Source: Mactra quadrangularis (taxonomy: Eukaryota > Mollusca > Bivalvia > Venerida > Mactridae). Taken from it: a stretch of DNA of 64,000 nucleotides. Location of the stretch: assembly GCA_025267735.1 (NCBI GenBank), contig CM046311.1:22156020-22220019 (forward strand), written 5' to 3'. Shown here piece by piece: positions 48,338 to 60,600 of this stretch (within the stretch, counting starts at the first letter, position 1; each line of letters starts with the position of its first letter). The notes under the pieces were generated by a model. It had not been told where the DNA came from, made no database searches, and worked only from the letters and a program-made list of their open reading frames with translations. The position numbers and the translations under genes were made by a program.

Positions 48338-51300
48338 ATAAATATACAAAATTATTTATTAATAATAACTTGTAGATTAGTTTTCAAGTACATGGATTAC
48401 TTCAGGAGAGCAGAAGAGTGCATAGCAAGTAAAATGATAGAGAAGACAGTTGTTGCAGAATCTCCCAATTTCCTTTAGTACCATTAGAAATACCAACAAC
48501 ATATTGGGCTACGTAATGAGTTTTAGAACACACACGATTTGGTAAGATCTGCATTTTGATAAACAATTATTTGAACACTTTAGTACAAATTATGTACAGC
48601 AGGAGGTGCTATATTCTACATAGTAGAAAGTGCTTTTTTCTCACCCAGTAGGATCTGAAGCGGGACATCCATTTAAAATGAAAATGAATATCATAGAAAA
48701 TGCTTTTTCTAAACCAGTAGGATGTGAAGCGGGACATCCATTTAAAATGAAAATGAATACTGCTAATATCACTATGTTTTAAATGAATTTGAAGATATGC
48801 CAACTATTTTGTAACTAAGACTATATAAATATTAGTTTAAACTTTTAATACTGTAAAACCCATCCTCCAACTAAATGACCTTTAGGCATGATCCCATAAT
48901 GCAGTGCGAAAATCAATTGGTCAAATCAATTTGTACAATAGACTTTGACATCTCCCTCCAAAACATGGCAAAGGTCATGAGGTCATAGATCAATTGAGAA
49001 ATAACAATAAAGTCCTTAAATAGGGTCAAAAATTAATAGAACATGTTCTACTTGGTTACCATACTTGGTTAAAAGATGTTTTTCTAACCAAGCAGATCAT
49101 GAGTGTCTGCCTCCATTGCCCATTGGACCCGATCATATTAATTAATTTAGTGTCAATCACTTTTCATTTGCAAGATATCAAATTCAATAGCATGGTTAGT
49201 ATTTAACTATAAAGTTACTCCTAAATTTGACAAAAACCAAAATAGCCTCCAGTCATTGAGTCTGCAACACACTAAGTCAACAGAAAAAATAGTTATCTGA
49301 CATTGAAATGAAACAAACCCATCCTATTGGGCATTGCACACATGTTTTGATACAAAAAGAGTGAACACAGAGCAATGAATTACAAAAATGGACAGGTTTT
49401 TTAATCAAGATGAAGAAAAAAGAATGGGAAATGAATGAGAATTTGAATAGAGCAAAAAAGTAAGCTTGAGCGATGCTAGAATTCCAAATAAGGAAAAATA
49501 TGCATATGATGAATTGTCTCACCTACATGCAAGTGCATTTTGATGCACAAAAATGGAAAGTTTCATTAGTGAAAGTGACACACATAGAATGACAATATTT
49601 TCAATTGAAAAAAAGGTCAAATTAGAGGTAAAAAAACTTTGAAAATGTGTTAGATGCAAAGCACTCTTCATAGCTTAAATTGTAAAAGCAATCAAACATG
49701 CAAATCATAAGAAAAAATAGCATTCCTAATGGCTTGGTTGACAAAAATGTATCTTAAAATTTAAAATTGCTTAAAGGTTATTCAGCAATACTAGCATTTA
49801 GTAAATAAAACACTATAAGAATAAGTCAACAATAGCCTAGCTGCACAATATTAAATTAATGTATTGTTGCTGAAATTGTCTACAATAACAAAGCATTTTC
49901 TTATTCAAATACAATGTATTGACATTTCCTATTAATAATGAAAATGGTGCCAGACAATTTTTTGCCAAGTCATTTCAAAGCAGAAAAGTTAGGTAACGTG
50001 TACTTATAATTAAGTATTCTATGATTAATGTGAAAATAATTTCTTGTAGATTTCTATTATAAAATATTCAAAGATGTGAAATTGTTGAGCAAATATTTTT
50101 AAAAACATGGAAACTAGTCATTTATCATTGCTGTTCTACTAACACAATTATTGTTCATATGCTAGTATCTTTAATTTAATCAAACAAGTATAACTAACTT
50201 AACTTTATTTTTTGAAATTTTGTAATTTTAAAAAATTTCGTAGACTTTCTGAAAAGATGGAAAACAAATCACCCTCATTAATTCTTGTCAAGAATTTCGT
50301 TGAAGAACTGGTTTAATTAAGTCAATTATGTGAAGGTAAGACATACTTCAGATCAGCTGATTTATTTCTCCCTAATTTTTAATCTGATCATTACATTTTT
50401 TATAAAGAATGAGCACCTAATATCAGGTAGACATACTCTATTAAAATCTTTCGTCAAGGAATGAAAATTACTGAAAAAAAATGAAAAAAGTAGTCCTCTT
50501 AACGCACTTTTGGGACTATTTTGTATAGAATTAATTCATTTTAAAAATGTCAGTGATTGTATCAAAGTGACAAACCAGTTAACTAAATTATGATAAATGT
50601 TAAAGATTAAAATGATAGTGGTGACAGTAACCACATAGGTCATTATGATTCAGCTATTCTTAAAAACTAAAATAGTCAAAGTTAAAAAAAAATATTTTTG
50701 AAAAACTGAAATTATCTCCCTTGAAAGGTAATCTTCAGGGAGAAAACATGATCTCTCATATTTAGTATTTTTAAGTATCAAAGCAGTTTTCATGCATGCC
50801 TTTTCTAAAGAAATTTAAACAATTTGACAAAAATTGACATCTAAAGTTATCTCTTCTGATGAAGTGACTCATTATCAGCTCTTCAAAAAGAAGTCAAAAT
50901 TTATTTCCTAAAGTGACATTCTTATCAAATTTGCACTATTGTTTACTTCAAAATTAATCTGGAGAATCATTGTAAAAAATTGTATCAAAAATAAATCTTC
51001 ATAGAGTATGCAATAAAAAATGCAAAACATTGATACAAAGAACATAACTATGAACATTGCCAGATAATTTGTATTGTTTTCATGCCTGGCTTTTAAACTT
51101 AACTCAATTCTTCAGTGTTAAGGGTGTCATGCTGATGACATAACTTGTGTCATGGATCTAGTTTATGTAGAAATAAATAGCATGCATTATCATATACCTT
51201 ACAATTAAAAATTGTATAAAATACATTTGGTATCACAAACAGGTGTTTTTTACAGATTTAGTTGTTAATGTACGACTTCATAAATTATTAATATTCATGA

Positions 51301-52520
51301 TGAGAGGAAAACGAGACCATGTTACTATGTAACAAGTGAAATATTAGATCATCAAGATCACGATTTGTCAAATATAACGTAACATCATATAGGTATGATG
51401 TCGTTTGTTTAAAAGTCATATATTCTGATAAAATATATGGTCTATAAAGAATTCTTGGCATTTATTGATGGCAAAAGTGCATTTAGGTAAACTCATAATT
51501 CAAGAGATTCATAGTAATTAAAACCATTTTAAATGTAACCTAAGACTTTACTTATCTTCACAGATGCTCGTACTGAGTGAAAATTACAGAAAATTCTCCA
51601 CTTAATGTTTATATCAATGTAATTTTAAGATAGTGCTATCCATAAGACATCTATCATTCTGGAAGTCTTTTATACTAAAATAGTTGTATATTTATAACAT
51701 TACATATGTTTGTCAAAGAGTTCCAGCTGATACAGCCAACTCTTTTGTTCAAGAATTAGAACTTTATATATGAAACCAAAAGACATTCATATCTATTATT
51801 AGAAGTCTTTTAGTTCCATTTTTTGTTCTAAAGTAACATCACAAAATGTATGATCAAGTTAGTTTTTTGTTAGTTTACATAACAAAATGTTTTCATACAA
51901 AATGTATGAAAGATTAGTAAAAGGAATAAAGCAATAAATATACTGACATTCATTTACAGATATGTAATATTAACCTAAACCAAGATTCCCCCCCCCCCAG
52001 CATGACTGTTAATTATTTCCAATGATAATACAGTTTTCAGGAACTGATCTTATTACAAAGTTAAAGTTTTCAATACAAAATGAATGGATTCATACAATAG
52101 AGTCATTGGAACCATTCATTAAAACACTCAATGCCATTGACCATTTATAGAGCCAAAATTCAATTTTATATGTCTTCTTATCAAAAAGACGGGCATTATA
52201 AGTTGGTTTAAGATTAAGACCTTACATCCCACATAATGCAATTTTTTAACAAACCAACTACTATTTATTGTTCAAAATATTTGATTCCAGTGAAGCTTAT
52301 TATGCCACATTTAAATTTAAAGTAAGGGTAAACACCTTTACAAAATTGACCTTAATTTTTCATCAAATCCCCAAACTTCCCACCCACAACTCTAAAATTA
52401 TTATCCATCACCATGGTTAAAAGAGGTAAACAATTCCAATGATATATTAATTAGTTCCATTGCTTTATTCAGTATATTATATCAAGTACTAAGGTTATAT
52501 ATGGACTACTTTCAATATTT
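48338..52520. other. Non-coding AT-rich host DNA
   Basis: No gene seen. Contains the duplication at 48620-48759, TTATCTCCCTT words near 50712, and a C-run at 51988. ORFs at 48609 and 49277 are unsupported. Confidence 0.5.
48620..48759. repeat. Tandem duplication, ~68-bp unit
   Basis: TAGAAAGTGCTTTTTTCTCA, CCAGTAGGATCTGAAGCGGG and ACATCCATTTAAAATGAAAA occur twice in order with few differences. Confidence 0.88.
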
Positions 52521-52530
52521 TAATACATAC

Positions 52531-52578
52531 TTCTTGTCGTCATCTGTTCAAGGGCAACATATTCTGGACCCCCAGGTG
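52531..52578 (-). CDS. Candidate 48-bp micro-exon, unrecognised protein
   Basis: On the - strand a long pyrimidine-rich tract (CTTTTATTATATTTATCTTT) and ATAG precede the exon, and AGAA|GTATGT, a strong donor, follows. The phase-1 frame is fully open and reads PGGPEYVALEQMTTR. Length 48 with phase 1 on both sides makes it a cassette that can be skipped without shifting the frame, as is typical of alternatively spliced micro-exons. Splice signals on both sides and a protein-like composition make it the best exon candidate in the window. I cannot name the gene. The rest of it would lie outside the window or in the weak candidates at 40.0 and 34.8 kb. Confidence 0.4.
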
Positions 52579-53837
52579 CTATAAAGATAAATATAATAAA
52601 AGCAAATAAATACATAAATCAAAGCAAAGTCAAACAAAAAACAACAATCAAAATACCACAGGAAAAATCACAAAAAATCAAATACATGTGTATATATATA
52701 TGCAAAATGAAAAAAAACTGATGTTTAATCAAATTAAAAAAGGGAGGTAATAAAACAACATACAACAAGAAATGTAATATGGAAACCACATTAAAGCCAT
52801 ATTTAAAAACTTCAACGCAAATATTGCAAAGGGAAATAATCCATAATTAAGCTAGGTAGCGTTGTGGTTACTTTCTAATACTGTTCATCACATGGTACGT
52901 TATCTTTGTATGAAGTTTCATAAAGATCTGACAATAAATGGCAGAAATATATGGTAAAGAAAAACTTTAACGCATTTGTTAACGACACTGGACGCCTGAC
53001 TGCCAGCCTATAAACAGCGGCTAATGAAACATATAAACATTAACTCTTTACTGGTCAATCCTGTATCAAGTTTTTAGAGTTTATCTATGAAAAGTATGCG
53101 ATATTGTCTAATATAGCCCAAAACTCCATTGCAAATCCTAGCCAGAGTCCCTAAACTTGCACAAGTGGGATAAACAGCTGTGTTATAAAACCCTGCGCTA
53201 GGCATACTCTGACAACTCTTACAAATCAAGTTATACCTATGTTAAAGACAGTTTAACATTAAGTGCATTCAAAGTTATGGTTTGTGAAATTAGTATTGAA
53301 ATATATTAGTACACATGATTTTCTAATAAAATACATTGTTTTATCATCAAATATTGAAACATTTCAACAAAATTATTTCCGAACTAAGACTATTTCTTGA
53401 AAAATGCATGTTTTTCGACCCAAACTTCATTATCGTGTAAAAATCTCTCAGCAAATAACAACTGACTTCTTTTTTAAAAAGACAAACTCAAGAAGCCCTA
53501 GGGGTTTATCCTAAAGTACTAAAATGATGATACTCCGAAATTCAAATCCATTATCTTACAAGAAATAATTAGTACATGGTAGTGTCACGTGTTCGACCAT
53601 ACACAATACTAATTTTTTCCATGATTGATCGGTCCTTTTTTTCGTAATTTTTCTGAGGACTGATGGGATTTCACGTAATTATCGCAAGTTACATGTAATT
53701 AGCACTGTAGATAAATTGTACAACAAATTGCCTTTGTTAGCAAAAAATTTAAACTAGGACAACAGAGTGGGTGTAAAGGAATAAACTTTAATTTTTAACT
53801 TGTAATTGTAAAAAAGTGAATTTTAAAAAAACTCCAG

Positions 53838-54121
53838 GACGATAGCGCAGTTGGTAGTGCGCCAGGATTTGGAATATCGTGTCTTGAAGCGGGTAAGGGT
53901 TCGAATCCCACGTGGATAGGTTATACCATTCCATGAAAATTTGACAATCATGTCAATTTTCCTCCATTGATTAGATAATATGGAGAAGTTACCAGCCTTG
54001 TAGAAGGGTAGGTGAGTACTGGTAATAGACAAGGGTCCAGAAAAGATTGGTTTGGTGCGCTTGAATCCGTAAAATGATCTAAATTTTGTTGACAATGGCA
54101 TTATAAACCCAGTAAAAAAAA
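53838..54121 (+). mobile_element. tRNA-derived SINE copy (in duplication unit 1)
   Basis: GACGATAGCGCAGTTGGTAG, B box GGTTCGAATCCCA, body GTCAATTTTCCTCCATTGAT, end AAATTTTGTTGACAATGGCA and an A-run. The reverse ORF over it is a by-product. Confidence 0.9.
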
Positions 54122-54214
54122 TGGAAATTCATAATAAAGGCATTGTAGAAGTACACATGTGGTGATCAAACTAGAGCTCTACAAAAATGACTTGCTGAGA
54201 AATATATTCAGTTG

Positions 54215-54228
54215 GTTGTCATAGCAAC
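54215..54228. promoter_or_regulatory. X-box-like palindrome GTTGTCATAGCAAC
   Basis: Close to the RFX X-box pattern GTNRCC-N(0-3)-RGYAAC. Its counterpart in unit 2 (55190-55203) is mutated to ATACCAAC. Confidence 0.35.
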
Positions 54229-54343
54229 CAAATTTAGTTAGAATAAGTTAAGTTTTTGTAAGGAAAAACATAGTTAGCTGTGTAGCAACAAATTTTAGTA
54301 GGAGTATGACTATTTATGTGATACCCAAGAAATATTAAATATT

Positions 54344-54357
54344 GTTGCCATAGCAAC
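54344..54357. promoter_or_regulatory. Perfect X-box match GTTGCCATAGCAAC
   Basis: Fits the RFX consensus fully. It is kept unchanged in unit 2 at 55326-55339. No gene start is seen near it, so function is open. Confidence 0.4.
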
Positions 54358-54800
54358 CATGTTTAGTAAGAACATAAACTACTGTTTTTGTGGGGGTTGT
54401 TTCATAATTCAGTAGTGACATTATTTAACACAGTGGTGAAAACACAGACATGTGGGTTTAGGGGTTTATCCTAAAGTACTAAAATGATGATACTCTGAAA
54501 TTCAAGTCCATTATCTTACAAGAAATAATTAGTACATGGTAGTGTCACGTGCTCGACCATACACAATACTAATTTTTTCCATGATTGATCGGTCCTTTTT
54601 TTCGTAATTTTTCTGAGGACTGATGGGATTTCACGTAATTATCGCAAGTTACATGTAATTAGCACTGTAGATAAATTGTACAACAAATTGCCTTTGTTAG
54701 CAAAAAATTTAAACTAGGACAACAGAGTGGGTGTAAAGGAATAAACTTTAATTTTAGCTTGTAATGGTAAAAAAGTGAAAGTGAAATTTATAAAAACCCA

Positions 54801-55086
54801 GGTCGATAGCGCAGTTGGTAGTGCGCCAGGATTTGGAATATCGTGTCTTGAAGGGGGTAAGGGTTCAAATCCCACCTGGAGAGGTTATACCCTTCCATGA
54901 AAATTTGACAATAATGTCAATTTTCCTCCATTGATTAGATAATATAGAGAAGTTTCCAGCCTTGTGGAAGGGTAGGTGAGTACTGGTAATAGACAAGGGT
55001 CCAGAAAGGCTAGGTTAGGTGCGCTGGACTCCGTAAAATAATCTGAATTATGTTGACACTGCGTTAAACCGGCCAGTAAAAAAAAG
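54801..55086 (+). mobile_element. tRNA-derived SINE copy (in duplication unit 2)
   Basis: GGTCGATAGCGCAGTTGGTA, B box GGTTCAAATCCCACC, body GTCAATTTTCCTCCATTGAT, end TTGACACTGCGTTAAACCGG, then A-runs. It occupies the same site as the copy at 53838, so the SINE predates the duplication. Confidence 0.9.
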
Positions 55087-55257
55087 TAGAAAAAAAAAGA
55101 ATTTTATAAAAAAGGCATTGTAGAAGTACACATATGGTGATCATACTAGAGCTCTATAAAAATGATTTACTGAGAAATATTTTCAGTTGGTTGTCATACC
55201 AACCAAATTTAGTAAGAATAAGTTCAGCTTTTTGTGAGGAAAAACATTATTAACAGT

Positions 55258-55271
55258 GTTGCTATAGCAAC
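55258..55271. promoter_or_regulatory. X-box-like palindrome GTTGCTATAGCAAC
   Basis: Perfect 14-base palindrome. The unit 1 counterpart near 54279 has decayed to GCTGTGTAGCAAC. Confidence 0.3.
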
Positions 55272-56929
55272 AAATTTTAGTAGGAGTATGACTATTTATG
55301 TGATACCCAAGAAATATTAAATATTGTTGCCATAGCAACCATGTTTAGTAAAAACATAAACTACTGTTTTTGTGGGGGTTGTTTCATAATTCAGTAGTGA
55401 CATTATTTAACACGGTGGTGAAAACACAGACATGGAATTTGTGAAAAAATGTTATAAGACATTGATACTGTTATGAGAGAGAGAGATGAGATAACAGGAT
55501 TTGTGATTGTTCAGAAAAGGGCAATAACTTGTGGTGACTTAGAAAACACAAAAGGGGGAGATAATCCAGAAAACGTACATAATGTAGCATTGTGTAACAA
55601 TGGCTTTTCTGTTGATGGGATCATGACATCTGTAGTTTTAGCTGTAATGAAGAGACTAAAACATTTAGACACTAAATTACAATAAGAGAAAAATTATAAA
55701 ATTAAATTTTTCACTTTATGAAGTTTGGTCAGGTACTTTAAACACTAATAGTGCTGCTTGATTCAATGTTCCGTACATTGGTAACGGAGCAATCAAGCAC
55801 ACAAACACACATATGACATCATAAAATAACCTCAATAATGCGGCTTAATAACTGTAGAATTCTTGCAGCATCTTGCTACAGGCAATTTGTATGATCTGTC
55901 AAAACATAATAATGTACTTATGAGTTCATTTTTTATTAATTTTTTGTCAAAGTTTGAACAATTTCACAAAAATCAATACACGAGCACAATATCATGAGTG
56001 TTTAACTAAGAACCAGAGGTACTTTGATAATATTCATGCTTTGTCACTTGAGAAAAAACAAACTATACAAGACCTGAGCAGTCTAAAAATATGCCCATGA
56101 GAAACAGGCAAAGACATTATATTTTGTTATTGTAATACAAACTTTATAGGCAGTATTTGTGAGGATAGCATGTCTTAGTTTAAAAATGCATTTTACAGTA
56201 AAAACCGTACATTGTACATAAAAATGTCACACAGTAATTGAAAACATAGTTAAAACTAAACAAGCAGAAAGCTATATGTGTCAGTTTTAGTACTTGACAT
56301 TTTCTTCTGAGAAATCTTCTCATTTTTGTCTATCATAAAACCTACTGTTTTAACATCATTATGGATAATTCCAATGATGTCTTTTTGTAATTTTTATCTT
56401 ACACTGCTGTTGAACATGTTTTAAGGCACCTGGTTTTTGCAAAAAATCAGATCACCTATAAATCATTTGTATTGGACTACTCATACATCAGAATTCACCC
56501 TACCTGATACCATAAGGAGCTGAAAACCTCAACGTTACCGAGAAAATAAACTAATTGTCAAATTTTCACAGATGGGAATTGCTCTCTTCAAACAGGAATT
56601 GAACCAAGATTCCAATTAAGGCAACAAAGACAGAAGAAAACTGAATGTTTAAGCCCTTAAAGACCTGTCAATAAAAACAAACTTTTATAATTGTTTAAGT
56701 TAAAATCAGAAATTTCATTTTCATAACATTTTTGGAGTATTTTAACAAAATAGACAACAAATACCAAAGAGTAATAACTCTTAAATATATGTAAAGAAGT
56801 AAAAAGCTCCTTTCATCAACTGTTTATGCAAGATTTAAGTCAAATGGCAAAAAGTACACACAATTATGAAACCATTTTACAGATGAGCAAATTTCATAAA
56901 ACTAGCCAACTGTGAGTAACTAATTTACG

Positions 56930-57190
56930 ATCCATCATCAATGCGAGGATTAAATATTACCCAGGATGCCTCAGCTGCTTTCGGTTCAAGCTGTTAGCAT
57001 TACGGCATTAGATAGGTCCTTTAATCGATGACTTAAAGTCACCTTAGAACGCATAACAGCTTCTTTAACGTAATTATGATAAAGGCTGAATGTCATTAAA
57101 TGTTATCAAACCTGAATATTTATAAAGTTATATTGATAATAAATTTGGGTGGCTATGACCTAAAACTGACGTGAGTGAAACAGTTGAAAG
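56930..57190. promoter_or_regulatory. CpG-retaining segment, possible conserved enhancer
   Basis: About ten CpGs lie in 260 bp against a CpG-poor surround. Words include GCGAGGATTAAATATTAC (Otx-like), CTTTAATCGATGACTTAAAG and AACGTAATTATGATAAAGG (homeobox-like). Pattern reading only. Confidence 0.2.
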
Positions 57191-57539
57191 CGTCATTACA
57201 TAGGTTCGTGACATAAACAAATAAACATACCATGAAAACATTTCAAAACATCAAAAACTTGTTTATACGCTTTAAGAAACATAAAGAAACAAAGTTTACA
57301 CACTTAATATACAAATCATTCTTTTTTTATATGTATTTAATTTTTTTATTCAAACATGAAATTGTATCTAAAAACGTTCAATATCATTTTTTAAACTTGT
57401 GGCAACTCATCGTAAGTTTTAAAAAGAAATTTGAAATTTTTCTCATTATGCGATTAAATGAATATCAAATTGTACTCCTTTAAGATATTTTTAAAAATAT
57501 GAAACTTTGTACACAATTGAGATTTTATTTGAGGTATTT

Positions 57540-57690
57540 AGCTAATCCGCAGGGAGGCGTGTTCTTAATGAAATTAATACCATTGCATATTCTTTACCCA
57601 CCCACTTGTCTCGACACTTGAATTACAATACAAAACGTTAATTCATTTTGTCGGTTTTAATTAACGCTACATTCAGGTATGCATAAAGTT
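57540..57690. promoter_or_regulatory. CpG-retaining segment with homeobox/POU-like words
   Basis: CTAATCCGCAGGGAGGCGTG, ACCATTGCATATTCTTTACC and CGGTTTTAATTAACGC stand out from the surround. Possible enhancer. Confidence 0.18.
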
Positions 57691-60600
57691 GTCTAAAATA
57701 ATTAACATAATGGAATTTAAACTGTTTATAATAAAGTAATTTAACTGTTAATTATATAATAGGAAAAATTAATGAGATGACAAAAAAGTAGGACCAATGT
57801 AAGAAAATATAGTCATATTTGTATTATAAGTCGAACCAATGTACCAATGTACTTTGAACCAATGGAAAAAAATATAGTAAGGTTTTAAAAGGAGACCATC
57901 ACAAAAGTTCTGTGTCCTTAGAAACCAACAGTAATGACCATAAAATAGTCAAGCTTTCAACTCAAATCTACAGAAAATTTTCAACAAACAAACTGATTTC
58001 TTCAACCATTCGTACAGTTTATACAATGATTTCATTATGCAGGCAAATTTCAATGTGTCAAATATTTGATACTTATTTATCTAGGATGTAGATAATGTAT
58101 TCAAAAATGTGCAAGATTTCTCCGTAATGCCCAGACATTTTTGAAAACTTTTACATAAAATCGAGTCAGTTAAAGTCTAATTCACGTCAGGCTTTCACGT
58201 TAAAATAACAGAGGAGTTGTCAATTAAACTTCCTAATGTTTACGTTTTGTGTCAAGTTTTAACTAACGCTTGAACATTATGTCAGACATTTAAATGCAAA
58301 TTCAAACTTTTGTATACATTTAAGATGTATAAAAGTGTGCATACTGTATACATTATGATACACTTTAATATAAACAAAAAAACAAAGAATAAAATTTACA
58401 TATTTAAATTTTAACACGGAATTTTCGTTGAAAAATATTCTGCCACACACACAGTAGTCACCAACAAGCGGACTAGATTTTTTTTTGTTTTTTGTAAAAA
58501 TTGATTATTTGCCCTGCTAGACTGATCCCTTGATCCCAGAATTTGAATTTCATGAAAAAATAAACATATTGAAACTGATATCCAGTCTCATTACATTGTG
58601 TGTTTTGATGTGGAAAAACTGTCAATCAACTGAAGAATTTCCCCCTTTGTGTGGTTCTTTGGGTTACTTATACTTCTATCTTCAGATTTCTAAGCAAATT
58701 AAACAGAAAGAAAACAGACTGGCACCCCTCTGATAGATTTCTTATCAATTCCAGACCATTGGACACCAAACACGAGAACCAGTCTATTTCATTTCTATCA
58801 GCCAATCAAATCAGCTGTTACAACCTGTCTTGGCCAATGATTGGTTCTGACATATGTCAACATAAATGAGTCTAAGTTCATGACATGACCATCTGTTGCC
58901 TGGACCACTATCCATTCAAATGACTGTACTTTAATTTAAATAATAACAAACCTGATTAAAACATGTTTTGTTTATACACATTCTAAAAATAAAGCATGTC
59001 AATTAAAAATTGTAATTTAATCACACAATAAAATTGTAAAAATGCTTCAGAAAGAGGTCAAAAATATCATTTTCAGCAATTTTATAGAAACTTGCTCCTG
59101 AATGAGAGCATTTTAAAGACAAGAAAACTGCTAGTGTGCAGGTGATATTTTAAAGAATATAACATGTTCATGCATTAAGCAATTTCAGACAAATGAATGA
59201 CTCAAGACACCATTTAAAATTGATGATTAAAATAGAAGATTTTGCGGTAAAATTGAAGATGTTTTTTTATACAAAGGCTTTGAATTCACACGACCTAAAT
59301 GACTTCTCTTGTTTATTATCATATGACATAGCGAGTAAATAAACTCAAGCAATGAACTGTAATCTTGCCCCCTAAAAGTTATTCTTTAATCATAGTATAA
59401 CCACTACCCTATTCAGCTGTCAATCATGGGTGGAAACATGCTGATATCAACAGTGAGACGTTATGACAGTTAAACTAAACACGCCATTATCTGACTGGCT
59501 CGACCAATGTAGCGTCAAAATAAATAATCGTAAAAAATTAACCTTTAATATGAACCAAGGCTCAATTTGATCAACTTGATTGTAATTTTGGATATATCAG
59601 ATATAATTTAGACTATATACTGCTGACGAACATTTCAAAATGCACAAAGAACAGATTTTGCTCATATAAGGAAATTGTACCAGTAAATCATTTAATAATA
59701 GAGTAGATTCCTATTTTGGTAAAAAAATAATCTCTAAACGTGAATATGTTCATTGAACTTGAAGAAAAATGATAGACAGGTCAGGGTCAAAAGTCATGAC
59801 AAAATTGAGTTCCTTATAGACTGTCAATATAAATTCAGGTCGTGGGTAAACAAAACTTTGCGCCACAAGGTTGCAGTCACTGATATCATCCAATGATAAC
59901 TCATAAATAACCAGGCAAGTGTCACCAACTCATATCAAAGAATTACCCAACAGAGTTTTACTGTTCGTACTATAATACTGCATTGAAAAGCAAAATCGTG
60001 TAAATTTCATTGAAAACAGCGCATAGATAGTACAATGTTGAGTTATCCGTCAAAGTCGTCAAGTCACTTCATTTTGTAAGGTGCATAAGTTTATCAGCGT
60101 TGAAATGATTATATCTTTGCAATATGACATCCAAACAAAATATTTAAAAAAATACAATGTCAAATATAGAATGATGAATGAAAATCTAAAGATTTAGTGA
60201 CAGATGAGAATTTAATATATGACTCGGGTAATATATTACTTAGGTAATATACGACTCCGGATATATTATATCTTGAGTAAATTATAACAGAAATGACTTC
60301 ATTATATACTGTTGTAAAACGGTTCTGGACTTAGATATTGACTAACAATGATGACACTAACGCAGCCCCGAGTATTTTTAGACAGACTCTTCAAAATTGA
60401 AAAATTAATACCCAATCATTACGAAATATAAAATTATAGTCTACAAACTTTATTATGTATCATAACAGCCCTTGTCAGGCCTTTGTCTTGTGAGGTAATG
60501 CACCTTTTCCCAAAAAATCTTACGATAAGTGACATCGTAAGTCAATTTCATAAATTTTGCAGTCAGATAGATAACCATAACTTTGATATGATATTCAAAT

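Larger units (their letters stand above)
53500..54459. repeat. Large tandem duplication, unit 1
   Basis: Runs from AGGGGTTTATCCTAAAGTAC to ...AACACAGACATG and is repeated at 54460-55434. The first ~330 bp differ by about three substitutions between units, so the duplication is recent. It includes a SINE and X-box-like palindromes. Confidence 0.92.
54460..55434. repeat. Large tandem duplication, unit 2
   Basis: Direct repeat of 53500-54459, about 20 bp longer, mainly in the A-rich SINE tail. The break between units lies near 54453-54460. Confidence 0.92.

Noticed and set aside
55473..55685. 70-codon + strand ORF beginning in a GA run
   Set aside because: No recognised homologue. It begins just after the tandem duplication and has no promoter or acceptor signal.
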